Shown: positions 18,546 to 26,276 of the stretch, one piece after another | Layout: each line of letters opens with the position of its first letter | Numbering within the stretch: the stretch's first letter is position 1 | Source of the DNA: Acidimicrobiaceae bacterium | GTDB lineage: Bacteria; Actinomycetota; Acidimicrobiia; Acidimicrobiales; RAAP-2 | Assembly (NCBI GenBank): GCA_003162395.1 | Contig: PMON01000052.1 | Span: 26,435 to 90,434 of the forward strand | Direction of reading: 5' to 3' | Length of the DNA stretch: 64,000 nt | The notes under the pieces: model-generated | What the model saw: the letters and a program-made list of their open reading frames with translations, nothing else | Databases searched by the model: none | What the model was told of the DNA's origin: nothing | Made by a program: the position numbers and the translations under genes

Positions 18546-18962
18546 ATGCCAAGCGCCGCCTACCCGAGGCTCGTGCAGGTGGTCCTCGACGCCGTTGACG
18601 TTCGGGGGCTCGCCGAGTTCTATCGAGAGCTGCTCGGGTTCGCGTACCGTGCCGGCGACGAGCCGTCCGGCGACGCAGGGTCCGAGCTTGACTGGCTGGT
18701 CCTCGAGTCCGACGCCGGCGCACTCGCGTTCCAAGAGGTGGACGAGCTGGCTGGCGCGACCTGGCCGACGGGCGAGCGGCCCCAGCAGCTGCACCTGGAC
18801 CTCGCGGTCGCCTCGAAGGCGGACCTGGACGATCAGCACGAACGAGTCATGCAACTTGGCGGACGCCTGCTCGATGACCGCTCCGAGGATCCCGACGAGG
18901 CGCTCCGCGTCTACGCGGACCCAGCGGGCCATCCGTTCTGCATCTTCGTTGCTGCCAGCTAG
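18546..18962 (+). CDS. VOC/glyoxalase-like protein
   Basis: 138 residues with the beta-alpha-beta-beta-beta pattern of the vicinal oxygen chelate fold: VQVVLDAVDVRGLAEFYREL at the N-terminus and VYADPAGHPFCIF at the C-terminus. Actinobacterial glyoxalase-like domains of this type are common and mostly uncharacterised. GGGGGTG immediately upstream supports ATG 18546; the much longer frame upstream is only an antisense shadow of the aldo/keto reductase. Confidence 0.88.
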   Translation: MPSAAYPRLVQVVLDAVDVRGLAEFYRELLGFAYRAGDEPSGDAGSELDWLVLESDAGALAFQEVDELAGATWPTGERPQQLHLDLAVASKADLDDQHERVMQLGGRLLDDRSEDPDEALRVYADPAGHPFCIFVAAS

Positions 18963-19149
18963 CGACGTATCGCGGCGCGCCACGCGGGCGACGTCGACGT
19001 CACAACTGGCGCGGACATCACGGTCACGCTGCGCAACAATTGCTCATTCCCTAGGGATCCAAGATCTCGCACGTTACGGTTCGCCGGTGCGTGCAGGGCG
19101 CCGTCCTCAGACGATTCCTCGTCGAGCCCCAGCTTCAGGCGCGGGCCGG

Positions 19150-19665
19150 ATGATTGACGCGCTGGATGAGCACACGTCGAGCAACTAGCGGTTCGCTCGC
19201 CTCCTCGAAGAGCTGCCCGAGACCGTCGTCGTGCTCGACTCGGTGGGCACGCTGGTCTGGGCGAACGCCGCCGCCGAGTCGCTGTTCGGACGCTCCCTCT
19301 ATGAGGCGATCGGCGTCTCTGCGACCGACTTCGTCCACCCCGACGACCTCGAGCTCGCGCTGCTCTCGCTCGAGTCCGTGCAGGGCAGAGAGGTCGGCAA
19401 CAGCCTCGAGCTTCGCATCCGCGTGGGCGACGAGTTGGCGCCTGGTCGAGGTCATCGGGCACCCGATTGGTTCGAGGACGGCGGACTCGGCCCAGGGGAT
19501 CGTGCACCTGTCGCGGACCCTCGGGCTCAGAGCGATCGCCGAGGGCGTGGAGAGCGACGCCCAGGTCGACTGCCTGCTGCAGATGGGCCGCACGATGGCG
19601 TCCCGCTCGACGCCACCGCGACCGCCGCCCTGCTCGTCTCGAGGCGGCTCGCGCCGGCGCGCTGA
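19150..19665 (+). pseudogene. Broken PAS-(GGDEF)-EAL gene: nonsense, frameshifts and large internal deletion
   Basis: From ATG 19150, twelve codons run into an in-frame TAG (19186-19188). After it the same frame gives a clear PAS domain: RFARLLEELPETVVVLDSVG, LVWANAAAESLFG, DFVHPDDLELAL. Around 19430 the frame shifts, and the new frame reads WRLVEVIGHPIGS, then jumps directly to the end of an EAL domain (GIVHLSRTLGLRAIAEGVES and VDCLLQMG). A second shift restores the first frame for VPLDATATAALLVSRRLAPA and a stop at 19665. The whole GGDEF and most of the EAL are missing. It can no longer make or break c-di-GMP. The intact copy of this architecture is at 2080. Confidence 0.85.
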
Positions 19666-19667
19666 GC

Positions 19668-20729
19668 TCAGAGATTGAACGGTGCGTTGATCGCCGCCTT
19701 GCAGGCCGCGGTGATCGGCCGCCCGGTTGGTGCGAGGAGCCTCGAGAGCACGCCGCCCGCGGGCGCGAGCCCGCGCGGTGCGCGCTTCCCGATGCACCCG
19801 ACCAGCGACCCGAACGAGCGGGCAAGCGACTGGACGTAGGCAGCGGACAGATGCCAGCGGTCGGCATGGACCAGCGTGTTGTGCAGGACGTCCGGGCACG
19901 AGTTCCCGCACAGGAGCATCGAGACGTTGACCACGAAGGCGTGCGACCCCCGGACCGCCGAGGTGATCTTCATGTCGGCGGGCTTGGCGAACGCCTCGTG
20001 GAGCGGGGTATCGCACGCCTGCACGTCGCTCGCGTGCGCCGAAAGGCACTGACTCGGATCCACCTTCGCGGCGGGGAGCCCGACGATCACGCCGACAGGG
20101 AAGCGGTGCACGGCGAGCTGGCGCAGCGTGTGCCCGACGGCGGCCGCCCACTGCCTCGACGAGATGGAGGAGCCATCAGGTGCGGTGCGGTAGAAGTCCT
20201 CGGCGGCGAGCACGACCTGGGGAGCCGGTCGCAGCCCGTTGATCGCCGTGACCACGTTGCCCCTGAAGGAGAGACAACCGGTGTCGACCGAGCCGAGGAA
20301 GTCCCGCACCGACTTGTCCGCGAACGGGCAGCCGATGCGCACGAAGACGAGCAGCTTGAAGTGATCGGCGTCGGCCAATTGGCTGAGGGCCGGGACCCAC
20401 TGCAGCGCGAAGGAGTCGCCGTAGAGCACGACGGTCTGGGTCGCGGTCGTGTCCCCGAACGCGCACGCCGTCGCCGTCGACGATCCACCCGGGCCGGTGT
20501 CGCAGCTGTCGCCCCAGAACATCGACTTCGGCTCGGCGGGGAGCTCGCCCTGCAGCGAGGAGCTCAGGGACGTCGTGCTCGAGGAGTGCAGGATCCATGC
20601 CAGCACCGGGGGCACGCCCGGCAGCCTGCTGACCGTCGTGTAGGGCGACGCCGAGGCCAAGCCGGCCGACACGACGAGCGAGAGACCGACCCCGGCGACG
20701 ACCGCTCGCGCCTTTCGTCCGCATCGCAT
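19668..20729 (-). CDS. Secreted SGNH-hydrolase-like protein
   Basis: 353 residues with an N-terminal signal (AVVAGVGLSLVVSAGLASA). The mature part is an SGNH-type domain: VVLYGDSFALQWVPALSQL carries the block I Ser, and DRWHLSAAYV near the C-terminus carries the Asp and His. This form is usually found as the outer domain of membrane acyltransferases that decorate polysaccharide; here it is separate. Several Cys pairs suit an extracellular location. ATG 20729 has no good ribosome binding site, so the start could lie elsewhere. The stop lies two bases beyond the end of the converging pseudogene. Confidence 0.82.
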   Translation of the reverse strand: MRCGRKARAVVAGVGLSLVVSAGLASASPYTTVSRLPGVPPVLAWILHSSSTTSLSSSLQGELPAEPKSMFWGDSCDTGPGGSSTATACAFGDTTATQTVVLYGDSFALQWVPALSQLADADHFKLLVFVRIGCPFADKSVRDFLGSVDTGCLSFRGNVVTAINGLRPAPQVVLAAEDFYRTAPDGSSISSRQWAAAVGHTLRQLAVHRFPVGVIVGLPAAKVDPSQCLSAHASDVQACDTPLHEAFAKPADMKITSAVRGSHAFVVNVSMLLCGNSCPDVLHNTLVHADRWHLSAAYVQSLARSFGSLVGCIGKRAPRGLAPAGGVLSRLLAPTGRPITAACKAAINAPFNL

Positions 20730-21108
20730 TCGGTGGAGAGTACGCCGTACCCGCTGGTCGCTGCGAGCACCCCTCCGAGGTCGTGTCCTCGAGGGTCCAC
20801 GGGCCGTGCAATTCATGGCGTTCTGCGGACGTCGCGAGGCGAGGCGAGTGGGGTGCGTGGGCCGGTCGGCTTTCGGCTTCACAGCCTGGGCGATTGCGCT
20901 CAGAACATTCTTTCGATTCCCTCGGCACCCCAGCGCGCAGGCCGACGTGCGCGAGGGACCGACCCTCGGTATCGTCACCCGTTCGCGCCCGTCGCTCTTC
21001 TGCGAGGGTGTTGGCCTCGAGAGACCAGTTCGCCACCGCCCGCCAGTGGGATCGTGGAGCCGACTTTGCTGCCCGACGTCCCCCGCCACTTCTAGGAGGA
21101 CCGCTGCC
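20730..21108. other. Divergent intergenic region between SGNH and GH16 genes
   Basis: About 380 bases with no credible gene. It must hold the promoters of two divergently transcribed secreted-protein genes. I see no clear operator or hairpin. Confidence 0.45.
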
Positions 21109-21927
21109 ATGTCCCGTCGCATCGCGCTCGTCGGCACCCTGCTCGTCGCACTCACCGTCACGCTCCCCCACGCTGCCAGCGCCTCGGCCACCAAGAGCAC
21201 CGTGTCGAGGACGACGACGGTGTCCTGCTCCCCGCACACGCCATCGTCGAGCGAGCCCTCGCGCCTCGCCCCGCTTGCGGCGAACGCAGTCCCCGGCTAC
21301 TCCCTGGCGTACTGCAGTGACTTCACCGGCTCGCGTCTCCCGTGGGGATGGGAGAAGTTCAGCGGCGTTCCAGGGGGCGACCCGAGTGGCTACTTCGAGC
21401 CGTCGCACGTGGTGGTGCACGGAGGTGTCGTGCAGATCAAGACCTATCGGGACCCGAGCCGCGGCAAGTCCTGGGCAACGGGCGGCATCTGCCAGTGCGG
21501 TGCGCCTCGCACGCACGGGGCCTTCTTCGTGCGCTCGAAGTCGGTCGGCGCCGGCCCCGACGACGTCGAGCTGCTCTGGCCGGTCGCGCACGTGTGGCCC
21601 CCCGAGGTCGACTTCAATGAGTCCTCGGCCCACCCCCTGAGCTCGACGTGGACCGTGCACTTCACGACGAAGAACAAGACCAAAGAGCACACCGCACTGG
21701 TCAACCTCAAGCAGTGGCACACCTGGGGCGTCTTTTGGACGCCCACGACACTCATGTTCACTGTCGACGGCTTCATCTGGGGAAAGGTCAGGTCGTCGCG
21801 CGCGATCCCCACGGGCCCGATGACCCTCGACATCCAGTCGCAGACCTTCTGCGGCATCATGCCGGAGTGCCCGACCGCCCCCGCGTCCTTCGAGGTCGAC
21901 TGGGTGCAGGAGTTCACGAAGAAGTAG
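21109..21927 (+). CDS. Secreted glycoside hydrolase family 16-like enzyme (paralogue 1)
   Basis: 272 residues. A signal peptide (VGTLLVALTVTLPHAASA) is followed by a short Ser/Thr-rich linker and a GH16 jelly-roll domain. The catalytic signature ExDxxE is present as EVDFNE at residues 166-171, with the aromatic stretches FVRSK and WHTWGVFWTPTTLMFTVDG typical of the family. GH16 enzymes cut beta-1,3/1,4-glucans or galactans outside the cell. AGGAGG upstream fixes ATG 21109. A diverged paralogue lies at 32617. The exact polysaccharide is not predictable. Confidence 0.88.
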   Translation: MSRRIALVGTLLVALTVTLPHAASASATKSTVSRTTTVSCSPHTPSSSEPSRLAPLAANAVPGYSLAYCSDFTGSRLPWGWEKFSGVPGGDPSGYFEPSHVVVHGGVVQIKTYRDPSRGKSWATGGICQCGAPRTHGAFFVRSKSVGAGPDDVELLWPVAHVWPPEVDFNESSAHPLSSTWTVHFTTKNKTKEHTALVNLKQWHTWGVFWTPTTLMFTVDGFIWGKVRSSRAIPTGPMTLDIQSQTFCGIMPECPTAPASFEVDWVQEFTKK

Positions 21928-21937
21928 CCGCCAGCCC

Positions 21938-22165
21938 CTACTGCTGGTAGTGCTCGACGGTCTCGACGTCGCGGGACGACGCGGCCGACGCGTCGCGGTG
22001 GAACTCGCGCTGTGCGCGGCGCTGGCGCAGGAGGTCCCAGCACTGGTCGAGCGACGCTTCGAGGTGGGCGAGCCGCTCGGGGTCCCGCGCCTCGCCGGAC
22101 TGGCGGAGCGCCTGTTCTTCGTCCACCAGATTCCGGATCCGGTGCAGGATGTCCTCGTCAGTCAT
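21938..22165 (-). CDS. DUF2630 family protein
   Basis: 75 residues, matching the actinobacterial DUF2630 pattern: MTDEDILHRIRNLVDEEQAL at the start and LDQCWDLLRQRRAQREF in the middle. Highly charged and probably helical. Function unknown. Third gene of a minus-strand operon with GNAT and UBP genes; GAGAGGG precedes ATG 22165, 22 bases after the UBP stop. Confidence 0.88.
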   Translation of the reverse strand: MTDEDILHRIRNLVDEEQALRQSGEARDPERLAHLEASLDQCWDLLRQRRAQREFHRDASAASSRDVETVEHYQQ

Positions 22166-22187
22166 GGATGCCCTCTCTTCGGTGATC

Positions 22188-22487
22188 TCACGGATGTGAC
22201 GGTGCCGGCGGGGCCCCGTCCACGTCGAATCCAGTCTCGTCCACGTAGCACCACCACCAGTCCTCGCCCGGCTCGTAGGAGCGGATGAGCGGGTGTCCCT
22301 CGTCGCCGAAGTGGCCCGTCGCGTGCCTGCCCGGGGAGTTGTCGCAGCAGCCGACGTGGCCGCACCCGAGGCAGAGCCGCAGGTGCACCCAGCTCCCGCC
22401 CGAAGCGAGGCACTCCCTGCAGCCTGCCGAGGGCCGCGGCGTCGGGGCGGGGTCCACGCCGTCAAGGTGCGTACAGGTCGCGGTCAC
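22188..22487 (-). CDS. UBP-type zinc finger protein
   Basis: 99 residues. Cys and His spacing fits a ZnF-UBP: CTHLDGV, then CREC, LCLGCGHVGCCD, GRHATGHFGDEGHPL and the aromatic run EDWWWCYVDE. In eukaryotes this fold binds the C-terminus of ubiquitin; bacterial versions are widespread in actinobacteria with no known ligand. The GTG start at 22487 overlaps the stop of the upstream GNAT gene in a GTGA, so translation is probably coupled. This, rather than the long open frame reaching 23711, is the real gene. Confidence 0.87.
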   Translation of the reverse strand: MTATCTHLDGVDPAPTPRPSAGCRECLASGGSWVHLRLCLGCGHVGCCDNSPGRHATGHFGDEGHPLIRSYEPGEDWWWCYVDETGFDVDGAPPAPSHP

Positions 22488-22801
22488 GACCGCGACCCCG
22501 GCTGCCACTCGATGGTCGTGGCGCTCGCCACCGAAGGATTGCTGCGCAGCCAGCGGCGCGCGAAGGGGCACCGCGGCACGACCGTGCGTCCCTCGCCATT
22601 GGCACGAGCGACCGCCGCGGCGACCAGCGCGCCCCCGATGCCCCGCCGGCTGATCTCGTCGGGCACCACGACGTGCTCGATGACGAGCCGCTCGCCGGAA
22701 ATCTCGAAGGTGAGCACCGCGGTCGCGCCCTCCTCGACGAACACGTACCGGCCGGCCGCCTCGTCGAGCACCGGCTGTCCTTGGAGTATCTGGTCGACCA
22801 T
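22484..22801 (-). CDS. Small GNAT-like acetyltransferase (YjdJ/CG type)
   Basis: 105 residues, the short acetyltransferase form typified by YjdJ. ILQGQPVLDEAAGRYVFVEE leads to FEISGERLVIEHVVVPDEIS and the CoA loop RRGIGGALVAAAV. The C-terminal RCPFARRWL resembles the CPF segment of this group. GGAGGT precedes ATG 22801. First gene of the operon with the UBP finger and DUF2630. The acceptor is unknown. Confidence 0.87.
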   Translation of the reverse strand: MVDQILQGQPVLDEAAGRYVFVEEGATAVLTFEISGERLVIEHVVVPDEISRRGIGGALVAAAVARANGEGRTVVPRCPFARRWLRSNPSVASATTIEWQPGSRS

Positions 22802-22893
22802 GCGTACCTCCGCGCGAACCCGTCTCGCTGCACCGTATCGGCCCGTCGCGAGCGACGGCTCGAGCGGCCCCGCGCTCGGGTGACGCCGGTATC

Positions 22894-23211
22894 GTGCCGT
22901 TCGTGCAGATACCGATCGCGTGCACGCTCGACGCTCCCGGTCGAGCCGAGCGGGGTGCCGAGTGGCGCTCGTTCCAGCGAGAGGTCGTCGTCGAGCGCGA
23001 GCGGGTCTCGAACGAGCGACTCCGCCTCCGACTCGACCCCGACCTCGAGGGCGCCGTGCCGCGTGCCGTCGACCTCGCGCGTCGCGAGAAGGCGTGCTGC
23101 GGCTTCTTCGAGTTCTCCCTCGTGATCCTCGCCGACGCGACCTGGCTCGAGGTGGTCGTCCCGACCGAGGCATCGGACATCCTCGACGAGTTCGCGGTCC
23201 CCACGGCCTGA
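22894..23211 (+). CDS. Conserved actinobacterial protein with CCGFFEF motif
   Basis: 105 residues. N-terminus PIACTLDAPGRAERGAEWRS and a central AVDLARREKACCGFFEFSLV. Similar small proteins with a paired-Cys CCxFFxF motif are found in many actinobacteria, often near metal or redox genes, without an assigned function. GTG 22894 is the start that keeps the conserved N-terminus; the ribosome binding site is weak. It lies in the divergent orientation from the GNAT operon. Confidence 0.75.
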   Translation: MPFVQIPIACTLDAPGRAERGAEWRSFQREVVVERERVSNERLRLRLDPDLEGAVPRAVDLARREKACCGFFEFSLVILADATWLEVVVPTEASDILDEFAVPTA

Positions 23212-23238
23212 GCGCCCACGGGGCCCCGGCCAGCGCCG

Positions 23239-23388
23239 CTACGTCGAGGTGTCCTCCAGCATCGGCGCATCGTCGGCCGCGGTGCTCTCCAACGCGCGGA
23301 CGACGGCACCGTGTGCGACGAGCAGGTCGCGCACGACGAGGACGAGCAAGCTCGTCGCCACCACGAGCGTGCCGACGAGCTCAGGCAT
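23239..23388 (-). CDS. 49-residue single-pass membrane protein, last gene of mau-like operon
   Basis: A short reading frame on the minus strand: ATG at 23388 lies eight bases inside the end of the MauE-like gene and the frame closes at 23239. The product starts MPELVGTLVVATSLLVLVVR, one strong membrane segment followed by a charged cytoplasmic-type tail ending EDTST. Its overlap with the preceding gene and its clean membrane helix argue that it is real. Function unknown; probably an accessory to the MauE-like protein. Confidence 0.6.
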   Translation of the reverse strand: MPELVGTLVVATSLLVLVVRDLLVAHGAVVRALESTAADDAPMLEDTST

Positions 23389-23902
23389 CGGCCATCTCGG
23401 GGCGCGCGCGCGCCATCGGTCCGGAGAGGAACGACGCGGCGAGCAGGGCCGCGACGAACGCCACGGCGATCGACCCTGCGCCGAGTGACGGCGACAGCCG
23501 GACGAGTCGCGCCGCCGACGGTCCGTTGCCCGCAGCGGCAGTGACGAGTCCGGCCGCGAGCACCAGGTCGGTGACCACGTGGCGCCAGCCGATCACCGAG
23601 CCGCTGCGCCCGAAGCACCCGCACGGTTCCGCACGCCCCGCGCTGATCGCGACGATCGAGAAGGCGGCGAAGCCCAGGTAGGCAAGCGCGAGGGCCAGCC
23701 TCGCGAGCCACCCGTCAGTGGCGAGCACGAGCGCACCGAGTGCGACCTCGGCGAGCGCCGCGGCGCGGACCAGCGTGTCGCTCGCGGGGAGTCGAACCGC
23801 CCGCATCGCCTCGACCGCAGTCCGTGGGCTCGCGAGCTTCGCGACGCCTGCTCCGGCCGCGAGCAGCGCGGCGGTCAAGGTGAGGCCAACCGCAATGCTC
23901 AT
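23381..23902 (-). CDS. MauE/DoxX-like membrane protein
   Basis: 173 residues with about four to five membrane helices. PCGCFGR at residues 93-99 gives the CxC pair (Cys94, Cys96) characteristic of MauE-type proteins, which are thought to work with MauD to form or reshuffle disulfides in the methylamine dehydrogenase light chain. The N-terminus GAGVAKLASPRTAVEAMRAV matches the DoxX/MauE fold. GAGGCACG precedes ATG 23902. It lies 22 bases after the LGFP gene and overlaps the small membrane protein gene, so it belongs to the mau-like operon. Confidence 0.88.
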   Translation of the reverse strand: MSIAVGLTLTAALLAAGAGVAKLASPRTAVEAMRAVRLPASDTLVRAAALAEVALGALVLATDGWLARLALALAYLGFAAFSIVAISAGRAEPCGCFGRSGSVIGWRHVVTDLVLAAGLVTAAAGNGPSAARLVRLSPSLGAGSIAVAFVAALLAASFLSGPMARARPEMADA

Positions 23903-23924
23903 CGTGCCTCGACTGGTCGCGCGG

Positions 23925-25766
23925 TCATCCAGAGACCCCCTGGCCAGGCACGTAGGTCAGCGTGCCGAACTGGAACGTCGCCTGCTCGTCGCCGTTGCCC
24001 TCGACGATGACCGAGGAGGTGGGCAGGCCGAGCGAGCCCGCCGGTCCGCCTCGCTGCGCGTACGTCGTGAGGATCGGCCCGTACAGGACGCAGCCGCGAC
24101 CCACCGCGCTGTCGAAGAGCGCGCCGGTGGCGAACTGCTGGGAGCGAAGCGCCACGCCGCCGATGACGGGGTCGACCTCGTCGGCGACGGGGACGCCGAG
24201 CAGGCGCGGGCCCTCCTCATCGTCCCGCCACGCCCCATAGAAGGTCCCGAGCAGCGAGTGGGTCCCAAAGACCTTTGACGTCACGATGCCGCCCCCGGTC
24301 CTCACCTTCGCGCCGGTGAGCGGGCTGAACCTCTCGTAGCTCGCCTGGCCGTCGGACGTCGCGACGGGAGCGGCCGTCGGGAATCCGAGCGCGCCGTGCT
24401 CCGCACCGAGCACGACCCACTTCTCGTAGATCGGGCCGTAGACAGGCTGCGCGCCGAACTTGACGGTCGAGTAGATCGCCCCGCGAGACACCACGCTCGA
24501 CGAGTCGATCACCGAGAAGTCGTTGTACGTGGCGCCCGAGGCGCCGGCGTGCAACTCGTCGGACGCGGGGTAGCCGAGCGGGCCGGCCTCAGAACCCAGC
24601 TCGAGGTAGCGCTCGAGGATCGCCCCGCGAAGCCAGTGCGCGCCGACGACCGGATTGGCGTAGATCGCCCCGCGGTAGACAAGGCGACCGTGCGCGAGCT
24701 TCGAGAAGAAGCCGTACGAGCTCGTCTTGTCCGAGGTCGAACGGGTGTCGCGGGAGGGGTAGCCGAGCACGCCGCCTTGCGCGCCGAGCGCTCGCCACTT
24801 GGAGAGCACGGGCTGGGTGACGACGTGGGTGCCCAGGGCCGGGCTCCCGACGGCCACTGCCAGCTCGTCGACGCCGGACCCTCGCCGGTGCCCGAATGCC
24901 TGGGCCCAGCCGTCGCCCTCATGCAGCGTGACGCGGTCCTGGAGCGGATAGCCGATGCTCGTGGGCGTCGATCCGGTCCGCCCCCGAACCGATGCCCACA
25001 CCGGATCCTCGACGAACCTGACCCCGCCCCAGGCGAGGTCGAAGATCGCACCGTACCGGAAGGTCGCCCACGTGCCGTTGCCGAAGGGCAGGCGCTCGAC
25101 ACGTCCGACCTGCGGGCCGAGCGGGCTTCCCGGTCCGCCCAGGTCGGACCACTGCATGATGATCTTCGAGGGCCACGGGTCAGGGAGGCACGGCGCGCTC
25201 TGGTCCACGGTGAACTGGTCGGTGAACGAGGTCGTCGTGCACGACTCGTCCCACACCCACGGCGGCGTGCACGTCACGACCCGGCAGACGACGGGGCTCC
25301 CGTAGTGCTCGGGGATCTCGAGGTTGCAGTTGCCGTAGCGGAACTGCACGCACGCGACGTGGCGGCGGTCGCACGAGGCGGTGTCCGGGCAGTGGCAGTG
25401 CCACGGCCACCCGGCGTTGCCGTTGCAGTCGACGTAGTAGCGCGCCGCGTCCCTGCAGAACGCGGAGCGATCCGCCTTCCAGAACCCGCCGACGAACGTG
25501 CCTTCGGGGCAGACGTTCGCCCCGCGCTGAATCGTGCAGCAAAAGGCCGTGAACCCGCCGCTGCAGTCCGCCTCCGGGCCGCACACGGCCTCGTACGCGG
25601 TGCGGGGCTCGAGCGCGAAGCGCGCGGGATCCATCGCGAGGGCCGAGCCGAGCAGCGACGTGCGGACGAGGAACGACCGGCGTGACCACGTCGCACCACC
25701 GAGCGCGCAGGAGATCCCCCGCAGCACCGCGTCGGACGCCGTCGACAGCGTCGGCGTGACCTTCAT
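23925..25766 (-). CDS. Tat-exported MauA-like Cys-rich domain fused to LGFP repeats
   Basis: 613 residues. A twin-arginine signal (WSRRSFLVRTSLLGSALA, residues 27-44) is followed by a cysteine-rich domain (residues 62-193, 16 Cys) that includes DCSGGFTAFCCTI, CPEGTFVGGFWKAD and CHCPDTASCDRR. It resembles methylamine dehydrogenase light chains, including a Trp at 96 near the position of the first TTQ Trp. Residues about 205-613 are seven LGFP-type repeats (for example VLGYPSRDT, PLGYPASDE, ALGFPTAAP), which in actinobacteria attach proteins to the cell envelope. The second TTQ Trp is not evident. ATG 25766 overlaps the previous stop as ATGA. It is probably an extracellular disulfide-rich client of the adjacent Mau-type proteins. 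Confidence 0.87.
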   Translation of the reverse strand: MKVTPTLSTASDAVLRGISCALGGATWSRRSFLVRTSLLGSALAMDPARFALEPRTAYEAVCGPEADCSGGFTAFCCTIQRGANVCPEGTFVGGFWKADRSAFCRDAARYYVDCNGNAGWPWHCHCPDTASCDRRHVACVQFRYGNCNLEIPEHYGSPVVCRVVTCTPPWVWDESCTTTSFTDQFTVDQSAPCLPDPWPSKIIMQWSDLGGPGSPLGPQVGRVERLPFGNGTWATFRYGAIFDLAWGGVRFVEDPVWASVRGRTGSTPTSIGYPLQDRVTLHEGDGWAQAFGHRRGSGVDELAVAVGSPALGTHVVTQPVLSKWRALGAQGGVLGYPSRDTRSTSDKTSSYGFFSKLAHGRLVYRGAIYANPVVGAHWLRGAILERYLELGSEAGPLGYPASDELHAGASGATYNDFSVIDSSSVVSRGAIYSTVKFGAQPVYGPIYEKWVVLGAEHGALGFPTAAPVATSDGQASYERFSPLTGAKVRTGGGIVTSKVFGTHSLLGTFYGAWRDDEEGPRLLGVPVADEVDPVIGGVALRSQQFATGALFDSAVGRGCVLYGPILTTYAQRGGPAGSLGLPTSSVIVEGNGDEQATFQFGTLTYVPGQGVSG

Positions 25767-26245
25767 GACGTCACCGAGACCGCGTGGACACGCGTGCTCC
25801 ACAGCAGTGCGTTCACGTCGTCCAACCCGCGCTGGTACGCCGCTCGTCCGCCGAGGACCACGTAGAGGCAGAACGCCCGGTCCGCGGCGTGGAAGAACCG
25901 CTGGCACCCAGCCTGGCCTCGCAGCGACCGCTGGAGCGTCGACGCGGAGAAGTCGCTCGCCTCCAGGCGCACCGGGACGCCGTGCGAGCCGAACAGGGGC
26001 GTCGTGGCGCCCTCGGGCGCGTACTCGAGCAGCGCCACGAAGACGTGGGGCGGCGCCAACTCGCCGACGACGCCCCCGCCGAACGGTGCCCGGATCGCGG
26101 GGAGCGCGAAGTTCCCCGCGTGCAGGTACGGCTGTGCGTGCCCGCCGTCGTCGAGCCGTGCCGCGGGACCCGTGAACCGTGCCTCCCAGCCGACGGGCAC
26201 GAGCAGCGAGATGCCGTGCGACTCGAGGCGCCGCATGCCGGTCAT
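25763..26245 (-). CDS. Unknown protein in mau-like operon
   Basis: 160 residues from ATG 26245; starts at GTG 26269 or ATG 26236 are also possible. No membrane segment or signal. It contains ISLLVPVGWEARFTG, HAGNFALPAIRAPFGGG, VFVALLEYAPE and QAGCQRFFHAADRAFCLYVV. I do not recognise a family. It sits between the MauD-like and MauA-like genes, beginning about 30 bases after one and overlapping the next as ATGA, so it is part of the same transcript. The two Cys in the C-terminal third could be redox active, but nothing proves it. Confidence 0.75.
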   Translation of the reverse strand: MTGMRRLESHGISLLVPVGWEARFTGPAARLDDGGHAQPYLHAGNFALPAIRAPFGGGVVGELAPPHVFVALLEYAPEGATTPLFGSHGVPVRLEASDFSASTLQRSLRGQAGCQRFFHAADRAFCLYVVLGGRAAYQRGLDDVNALLWSTRVHAVSVTS

Positions 26246-26276
26246 CGGGGCTCTGACCTCGTCGTGCACCTCATGG

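Noticed and set aside
17586-18962. 458-codon plus-strand frame ending in the VOC protein
   Set aside because: The first 320 codons are antisense to the aldo/keto reductase; only the part from 18546 is real.
22188-23711. A 507-codon minus-strand frame covering the UBP region and beyond
   Set aside because: Only the last 99 residues are protein-like; the rest is antisense or out of frame with the GNAT, CC-motif and MauE-like genes.
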